DNA of 38,977 bases from Chara braunii (Eukaryota > Streptophyta > Charophyceae > Charales > Characeae). Under the pieces are notes generated by a model, which had not been told where the DNA came from, did no database searches, and worked only from the letters and a program-made list of their open reading frames with translations. The stretch is from NCBI GenBank assembly GCA_003427395.1, contig BFEA01000183.1:997653-1036629 (forward strand). Reading direction: 5' to 3'. Of this stretch, positions 32,901-38,977 are shown piece by piece (position 1 is the stretch's first letter; each line of letters begins with the position of its first letter). The position numbers and the translations under genes are program-made.

Positions 32901-35766
32901 CTACTCTACTTACGATTCTCTATGACCCTCTACGACACTCTACGAGACTTTGCTTTACTCTATGACACTCGACTCTACTCTGCGACACTCTAGGACACTC
33001 TACTTACCCTACGACACTTTACTGTACTCTACGACACTCTATTCTACTCCACTCTATGACATTCTACTCTACTCTACGACACTCCATGACACTTTACTCT
33101 ACAACACTCAATTGTACTCTAGGATACGATACGACACCTTACTCTACTCTACTCTGCTCCACTCTACTTCAATTTACTTCAATCTACTCTACCGTACAAT
33201 ACGACACTCTGCTCTACTTTACTCTACTCTACTCTACTCTACTCTATTACACTTCACTCTTCTTTACTCTACTCTATAACAATCTACTCTACTCTACTCT
33301 ACTTTTTTCTATGACACTCCACTCTACGATACTGTATTCTACTCTACGACTCTCTACTCTGCTATACTTTACTCTACTCTACTCTACTCTACGATACACT
33401 ATTCTACGACACTCTACTGTACTCTATGACACTTTGCTCTACTCTGCTCTACCATACTCTACTCTACTCTACTCCGCTCTACTCTACTCTACTATACGAC
33501 ACTCTACTTTACTCTACTCTACGACACTCTATATCACTTTACTCTACTTTATGACACTCTATTCTACTCTACAACAATCTAGGACATTGTACCCTACTCT
33601 ACAACACTCTATTTTACAACACTCTACTCTAGTCTTCGGCACTCTAGGACACTCTTCTTTACTCTAGAACATTTTACTTTACTCCTTTGTACTCCACTCT
33701 TCTCTAATGTATGACACTCTACAACACTCTACTTTACTTTACGATACTCCATGACATTGTACTCTACTCTAATCTACTCTACGACACTCTATTGTATGAC
33801 ACTCTACTCTACTCTACTCCACTCTACTCTACTCTACCCTACTCTACTCTGCTTTACTCTACTCTATTGTACTCCACTCCACTCTACTCTACTCTACTCT
33901 ACTCTACTCTACTCTACTCTACCCTACTTTACTCTGCTCTACTCTACTCTACTCTACTCTACTCTACTCTACTCTACTCTACTCTACTCTACTCTACGAC
34001 ATTATAGTCTACTCTACTCTACTCTACTCTACTCTACTCTACTCTACTCTACTCTACTCTACTCTACTCTACTGTACTCTACTCTACTCTACTTTACTCT
34101 ACTCTACTCTACTCTACTCGATTGTACTCTACTCTACTCTACTCTACTCTACTCTACTGTACTCTACTTTACTTTACTCTTTTCTACTCTACTCTACTGT
34201 ACTTTACTCTACTCTACGACAATCTACTCTACGATACTCTACTCTACTTTACGACACTCTACTCTCCTCCGCTGGACTCTACTGTAATCTACTCGATGAC
34301 ACTCTACTCAACTGAGTCTCTATGACACTATACTGTACGATACTCCACTCTACGACACTCTACTCTCATCTACGACATTCTATTGTACTAATCTCTACGA
34401 CACTCTATGACACTCTACTCTACTCTATGACACTCTACTCTACTTTACGACACTCTACTCTACTCTACGACACTGTACTCTCATGTATGACACTGTACTT
34501 CACTCTACTCTACTCTATTATACTGTACTCTACTCTAGTCTACTCTACTCTACTCTACTCTACTCTACTGTACTCTACTCTATTCTATGACGCTCTATTC
34601 TACTCTACTCTACTCTAGTCTAGTCTACTCTACTCTTCTCTACTCGGCTCTACTGTACTCTACTCTACTCTACTCTACTCTACTCTACTCTACTCTACTC
34701 TTCTCGACTCTACTCTTCTCGACTCTACTCTACTCTACTTTATGACAATCTACTCTACTTTAATGTACTCCACTCTTCTTCACCCTACAATACGACACTC
34801 TACTAGACACTATACTCTACTCTACTCGACGACATTCTACTCTACTCTACTTGATGACAATCTACTCTACTTTACTCTACGACACTCCACGACACTCTAC
34901 GCACTGTACTCGACATTCTACTCTACTCTACTCGACGACATTCTGCTCTACTCTACTCTAGTCTACGACACTTTACTCTACTTTACTCTACTCTACTTTA
35001 CTCTACTCTACTTTACTCCACTCTGCTCTACTCTACTCCACTCTACTCTACTGTATGGCACTCTACTCTACTTTGTTGTACTCTACTTCACTCTACTCCA
35101 CTCTCCTCTTTTATACTCTACTCTACTCTTCAGTACTCTACTCTATTCACTCTACTGTACTATACTATACTACACTTTACTCTACTCTACTCCAGTATTC
35201 TACACTTTACTCTACTATACGACACTCGATGGCACTCTACTCGATGACATTCTACTCTACTCTACTTGATGATAATCTACTGTACTCTACTCTACGACAC
35301 TCTACGACACTCTATGACACTCTACGGCAGTACTCTCTACAGTACTCTACTCTACTCTACTCGACGACATTTTTCTCTACTCTACTGTAGTCTACGACAC
35401 TCGACTCTACTCTACTCGACTCCACTATACTCTACTCTACTCCACTCTACTCGACTCTACTCCACTTTACTCTACTCTAATCCACTCTACTCTACTGTAC
35501 GATACTCTACTCAACTTTACTCTTCTCTACTCCACTCTACTCCACTCTACTCTACTATAGTCTACTCTACTCTACTTTATTCTACTCTACTCTACTCTAC
35601 TTTACTCTACTCTACTCTCTACGACACTCTCTACAACACTACTCTACAACACTCTACTCTACGACACCCTACTCTACTCTACTTCACTCTACTTGACTCT
35701 TGTTTACTCTACTTTACTTTACTCTACTCTACGATAGTCTACTCTATGACACTCTCCTCTACTCTA
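26958..35766. repeat. 8.8-kb pentanucleotide satellite based on CTCTA
   Basis: Almost the whole stretch is built of 5-base words: CTCTA above all, mixed with CGACA, TGACA, CAACA, CTTTA and others, so pairs such as CTCTACGACA recur. Pure CTCTA runs occur near 27550-27670, 29560-29620, 33890-34080 and 34660-34700. Because 15 bases give five codons without a stop, long frames rich in Tyr-Ser-Thr-Leu-Leu appear on the plus strand; these are artefacts. No gene is embedded as far as I can see. Confidence 0.97.
29702..29846. repeat. ACGAT pentamer block inside the satellite
   Basis: The pentamer changes here to ACGAT/GATAC, nearly pure for about 80 bases. Two copies of GAGATTATATGATACGATAC follow at 29784 and 29809. 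Edges on both sides return directly to CTCTA. Confidence 0.9.
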
Positions 35767-36327
35767 TGGTGCTTTCTTTACCATTTCGGTAGTTTTGGTT
35801 GCGGGCGTAGTTTGTACCACCTGCACCGCGGGCGCTAAGATATTCATTAATTAAACTCAGACTTCGTAGCCAGTTTTAGACTATTATTTATTACCCTGTG
35901 ATTCGTTTTTTTTTTTTTTTTTTTAAGTCTGTCTCGGTTTATGTGAGTGGTCCATGTGAGGTCGTTCACAATATTTCTTATTTTGCGGGCATGGCCCGCA
36001 CCGCCCGCAGCGCGGGCGCTTAGCTAGTTGTAGAGTAAGTCATAATCATGACTTATTGAGCTTATGTTGTGACAGGTATGTTGGGATTCAGGAGTTTTTA
36101 AGCCTCTGCAAGTATCGTGAAATTGAGTGTCTCAACCCTGAAAGGAATAGAGCCATGAATGTCGACCTGACTGCCTCAACCTTGTTTCGTCTGACATTTT
36201 CATGCAGTCGTAAAAAAAGGGTTGTCAAGTTCGAAAAAAAAAAAGTAAAAACCAAGGGAAAAAAAAAAAGTGGTTTGCCCGGCAGAGTGGAGCAGAGTCC
36301 TCGGGCCCATTTTAAGTATGAGCGCAC
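35767..36327. other. GC-rich repeat pair, T-run, no gene
   Basis: Two related blocks, TTGCGGGCGTAG...CACCGCGGGCGCTAAG (35799-35838) and TTGCGGGCATGG...CAGCGCGGGCGCTTAG (35983-36022), flank a 19-T run (35906-35924). The second holds the palindrome GCGGGCATGGCCCGC. A frame open from 36056 runs into the retroelement but shows no known domain before 36443. Confidence 0.55.
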
Positions 36328-36401
36328 AGGGGGGGGGAGGTGTGGGGGGAGGGGGGGCGAAGCCCCCACCTTTCCCCCACACACAGGCATCTCTCTCTCT
36401 C

Positions 36402-36441
<40 letters not shown>
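36328..36441. repeat. G-rich/C-rich module (fourth copy) with CT and TA microsatellites
   Basis: A G-rich half with runs of 7 to 9 G, then AGCCCCCACCTTTCCCCCAC and ACACAGGCATC, follow the layout of the modules at 14241, 14350 and 16151. A short (CT)n and a (TA)n of about 36 bases (36406-36441) follow immediately, next to the first recognisable part of the Penelope-like element. Confidence 0.75.
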
Positions 36442-36442
<1 letters not shown>

Positions 36443-36444
<2 letters not shown>

Positions 36445-37480
36445 TTTGGCCAGTACTACCGTCACTTCTGCCCGCCTTAGCATTGCACTACAAGGCGTCG
36501 TTGAAACTCTCCGTGAGAAGGATAATGTGTTGTATCAGCAAAGCGGTGTGAGACGGTGCTGGATCGTGCAAAGCGCTGAGGAGGTGATGCTTGATCTCAA
36601 ACGTAACACCTCTTTTCTTCGTGACCATGCTCCTCGCACTGTTGATTTCACAACTATGTATACCAATCTTCCTCATGACCGTATTTGTCATAATGTTTCA
36701 AAAGCGGTCGAGGAAGCCTATACATATGCCTTACAACAACACACACAGGGGCGCACACATCCTCCTACCCTTAACATGATTGTTAAAGGGCCCCGTCAAG
36801 GGGTGTTGACGGTTGATACCGGACCAAACACCTTGACCATTTCCCAAATTTTTGAACATCTCCATTTCATTGTCACAAACACTTATCTTTATGCAGCGGA
36901 CGACACCTTGCGACATCAGTTGATTGGCATCCCAATGGGGACTAATTCTGGTTCGGGGATAGCTAATTTGACGTTGTATTGGGATGAGGCTCGATTTGTT
37001 AATGACCTCTAGTGGCGTGATCTTCGCACAGCTCAACGGTATGCGTTCACATACCGCTTGATCGATGATGTTCTCTCATAAGGACATCTGCCACCACCGT
37101 CAGAGCACTATGGCCTCGAATGGAAGGAGACCACAGCGCCTTATAGCTCTTGCACATTCTTGGGTGCACGCCTCCAAGTCCGCCCTGACGGCTCCATGCG
37201 TATGAGTGTCTTTGACAAAGCAGGTGAATGAAATTTCCCTGTTATTCGTTATCCTAGTACTACATCTAACATCCTTGCACACCAGCCGGCGGGAGTGTTT
37301 ACATGCCAACTTACTAGGTTTGAGTATGTCTGCAACAACTGGTATGATTTCAAAACTGCAGCAGCGATGCTCACACGCCGCATGCTTTTTCGCCGGCACT
37401 CTCCAACAACGCTTGCGAAAGGATGGACTTCCTATATTCGTGAACGTCAACACAGGTGCCCTGCGCATGTGACCCGCCTC
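36443..37480 (+). pseudogene. Penelope-like element reverse transcriptase, three stops
   Basis: Penelope-like elements are retroelements with a telomerase-related RT. In frame 2, VDFTTMYTNLPHDRI holds the first catalytic Asp (codon 36644-36646), LIGIPMGTNSGSGIANLTLY is motif B (36926 on) and RLIDDVLS the catalytic Asp pair (37064-37069). YSSCTFLGARLQVRPDGSMR, then FPVIRYPSTTSNIL and a thumb with YDFKTAAAMLTRRMLFRRHS complete the domain. Stops in the same frame are TAG 37010-37012, TAA 37079-37081 and TGA 37229-37231. All three stop codons occur, so codon reassignment does not explain them. No GIY-YIG endonuclease is visible before the RT or in the part after it that the window shows. The true start is unclear; upstream is microsatellite. 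Confidence 0.9.
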
Positions 37481-38977
37481 TCCAACTGGTTCCGCAACAT
37501 GCTTCGATGGTCTATTCATCACTCGCTTTCTCGGGTATCTACACACTGTCCTCGGACTACGCCTGTCACAGCCCCTTCTTCATTATCCGCGTCTGTCACA
37601 CCTATCACAACCTCTTCTTCATTACCTGCGTCTGCCGCACCTGCATCCTCATCAGTCTTAGTAACCCCTTCCATGCCGTTTGTGACTGCCCCTTTTCGGT
37701 TCGCAGCCTCTTCCTCATCGGCCTTGGTTGCTTCTACGATTGATTCTGCGGGAGCAACTCAACCCGCACCTGCTGTGTCGCCCTTGGTCTCGGTGTGTTC
37801 CTCCATGGCATCCGTGGCCACCGCAGCCGTTGTGTCGCCCTTGGTCTCGGTGTGTTCCTCCATGGCATCCGTGACCACCGCATCTGTTGTGTCGCCCTTG
37901 GTCTCGGTGCGTTTCTCCATGGCATCTGTGGCCATGCCTGCATTACCACCTGCAGAGTCCCCTCTTCGGGTCTCACCTACGACTGCCCCCCCTGTCTCTG
38001 CTTCAGCCACTTCACCACCCCTGACTTCATCCCCCCCGTCTTCACCACCTTTATTTCCCCTGGTTTTATCGTCGTCTGTTACCCACCTTCCGACTACTCT
38101 ACCACCCCTGTCTTCACCACTCCTACCTCCCTTGGTTTTGTCTCCATCCGTTACCCCTCTTCCTAATCCACAAACCACTTCGTCCACACANACTCCGTCA
38201 TCATGTTCTGCCCATGCAAAAAGCCTACTTCGTCGTCCTAGACGCCGACTTCGACCTACTTCCCAACCTCAGCTTACTCCCCTTTCCTCCATCTCTGTTC
38301 TTGGACGAAGAAGAACCCGTTCATTCTCCCCACCACGGCCCTCCCCAACATCCCGTCCCCATCTTTTGCCGCCCCAAGCATCCTTACCACGCCTGCAACG
38401 CTCTTCGACTGGAGACCTTTCTGCAACGCGGCAAACACAAAACGGGAGGGATGATGGCGAGGGACCATCTGAGGATGAACTTGGCAAGGGGACTGTAGGA
38501 GATTCTGTAGAAAATCCGCCTGACCGGCCTCCACCGAATCTGTGTGGCCTCGCTGCTACTAACATCTGCCTACAAGCCTATCGTCGGGAACCATATACTC
38601 ACTCTGATTTCNTGGCCATTGCTTCCGATCTTGATGCTCAGGAACGTGANTTATATGGCGATAACCCGACTCTGCATCCCCCACAGGATAGTAATTACAC
38701 TCGACATGGGGGATTCAATATCTCTGTTCTGGAGACTGCTTTGATAAGGCGCCGGCTTGATATGCAGCGTACCCCTTCGGGTGGCGACCCGGACCACTGT
38801 TCGCATGTTTGTGCCTATATTCTACATACTCCTGGCGACTACACCGCTCTTGTCCGTGCCTCTGGTTCTTGGGAATTATGGAATGGCAGTGCTATGGTGC
38901 AAACTATTACTGCCATCTGTGATCTCGTGCGTAATTACCCTAACCTGCAATTGCTCCAGGTCATTGACCCTATGGGT
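37232..38977 (+). CDS. Open frame: RT thumb, Ser/Pro linker and Josephin-like domain (runs off the window)
   Basis: After the last stop the RT frame stays open for 582 codons to the window edge. It first completes the RT thumb (to about 37480). A Ser/Thr/Pro/Val-rich linker of about 250 residues follows, with three copies of an 18-residue repeat starting VSPLVSVCSSMAS (37771-37940). Next is an Arg-rich stretch (LLRRPRRRLRPTSQ) and a short acidic stretch, then a Josephin-like domain from about 38530. Linkage of the pieces is direct: one frame, no stop. Three single N (38191, 38612, 38650) lie in it. If the upstream stops are real, only the thumb-to-Josephin part could be made, from an internal start. 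Confidence 0.7.
37771..37940 (+). repeat. 54-60 bp in-frame minisatellite in the linker
   Basis: TCGCCCTTGGTCTCGGTG followed by (T/C)GT(T/C)TCC(A)TGGCATC(C/T)GTG is repeated three times. Because the period is a multiple of three, the protein repeat is kept in register. The block lies between the RT thumb and the Arg-rich stretch. Confidence 0.85.
38530..38977 (+). CDS. Josephin-like (peptidase C86) domain, partial
   Basis: Josephin domains, as in ataxin-3, are cysteine proteases that remove ubiquitin. NLCGLAATNICLQ places a Cys (codon 38543-38545) at the active-site position, followed by YTHSDF, AIASDLDAQER (like IAxxLDxEER) and HGGFNISVLETAL (like GFFSIQVIxxAL). Then comes AYILHTPGDYTALVRASGSW with LWNGS, aligning with the His-containing strand and Asn of Josephins, and LQLLQVID near the edge. 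Where the catalytic His normally stands (HW or HY) this copy has GDY, so it may be inactive. The C-terminal end lies beyond the window. OTU and Ulp1 folds fit worse because of the LDxxER and GFxISVLxxAL motifs. Confidence 0.7.

Noticed and set aside
26980-35840. Many long plus-strand reading frames rich in Tyr, Ser, Thr and Leu
   Set aside because: They are the three readings of a stop-poor pentanucleotide repeat and reflect only the repeat.
36990-37231. Alternative genetic code explaining stops in the RT
   Set aside because: TAG, TAA and TGA all occur, so no single reassignment fits.

Overview
The window is eukaryotic nuclear DNA dominated by decayed mobile elements and simple repeats. I see no intact host protein gene. 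Three things point to a plant-lineage genome: a U6 snRNA-like gene with a T-run terminator, an LTR-element primer-binding site matching the 3' end of plant-type tRNA-Asp, and Ty3/gypsy gag and pol fragments. A charophycean green alga such as Chara is my best guess, from general resemblance only. Nothing here proves the species. One block of 582 N and several single N mark a draft assembly.

Layout. 0.25-0.42 kb is a 100-bp tandem repeat. 0.87-7.24 kb is one long broken gene. Read across frame changes and stops, it is a ParB-like domain followed by a beta-class DNA-methyltransferase-like fold with altered catalytic motifs, then a conserved C-terminal segment and a Gly-rich to acidic tail. A 698-bp hairpin-array insertion flanked by GTTAAC sits inside the ParB domain. 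8.3-9.3 kb is a broken Ulp1-like (C48) cysteine protease whose catalytic-Cys segment is tandemly duplicated. 10.6-12.9 kb is a 5'-truncated Ty3/gypsy pol, followed by a putative 3' LTR with a TATA box.

14-16.2 kb holds G-rich hairpin modules and a tandem pair of tRNA-derived (SINE-like) repeats. 16.6-17.7 kb holds a 57-bp inverted repeat, then a minus-strand gag remnant and its tRNA-Asp primer site. 20.5-21.7 kb is an unusual array of about 16 short hairpins: the loop is conserved while the outer stems change on both sides together. 24.6-24.7 kb is the U6-like gene on the minus strand.

26.96-35.77 kb is an 8.8-kb degenerate pentanucleotide satellite based on CTCTA; long reading frames inside it are artefacts of the repeat. 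From 36.4 kb to the window end is a Penelope-like retroelement. Its reverse transcriptase is broken by three stops, but the same frame then stays open for 582 codons through a Ser/Pro-rich linker into a Josephin-like (deubiquitinase-type) domain cut by the window edge.

The strongest candidates for undescribed biology are the Penelope RT-Josephin fusion, the ParB/methyltransferase-like gene with its hairpin insertion, and the covarying hairpin array. These are separate elements nested or placed side by side; I see no evidence that they form one pathway.
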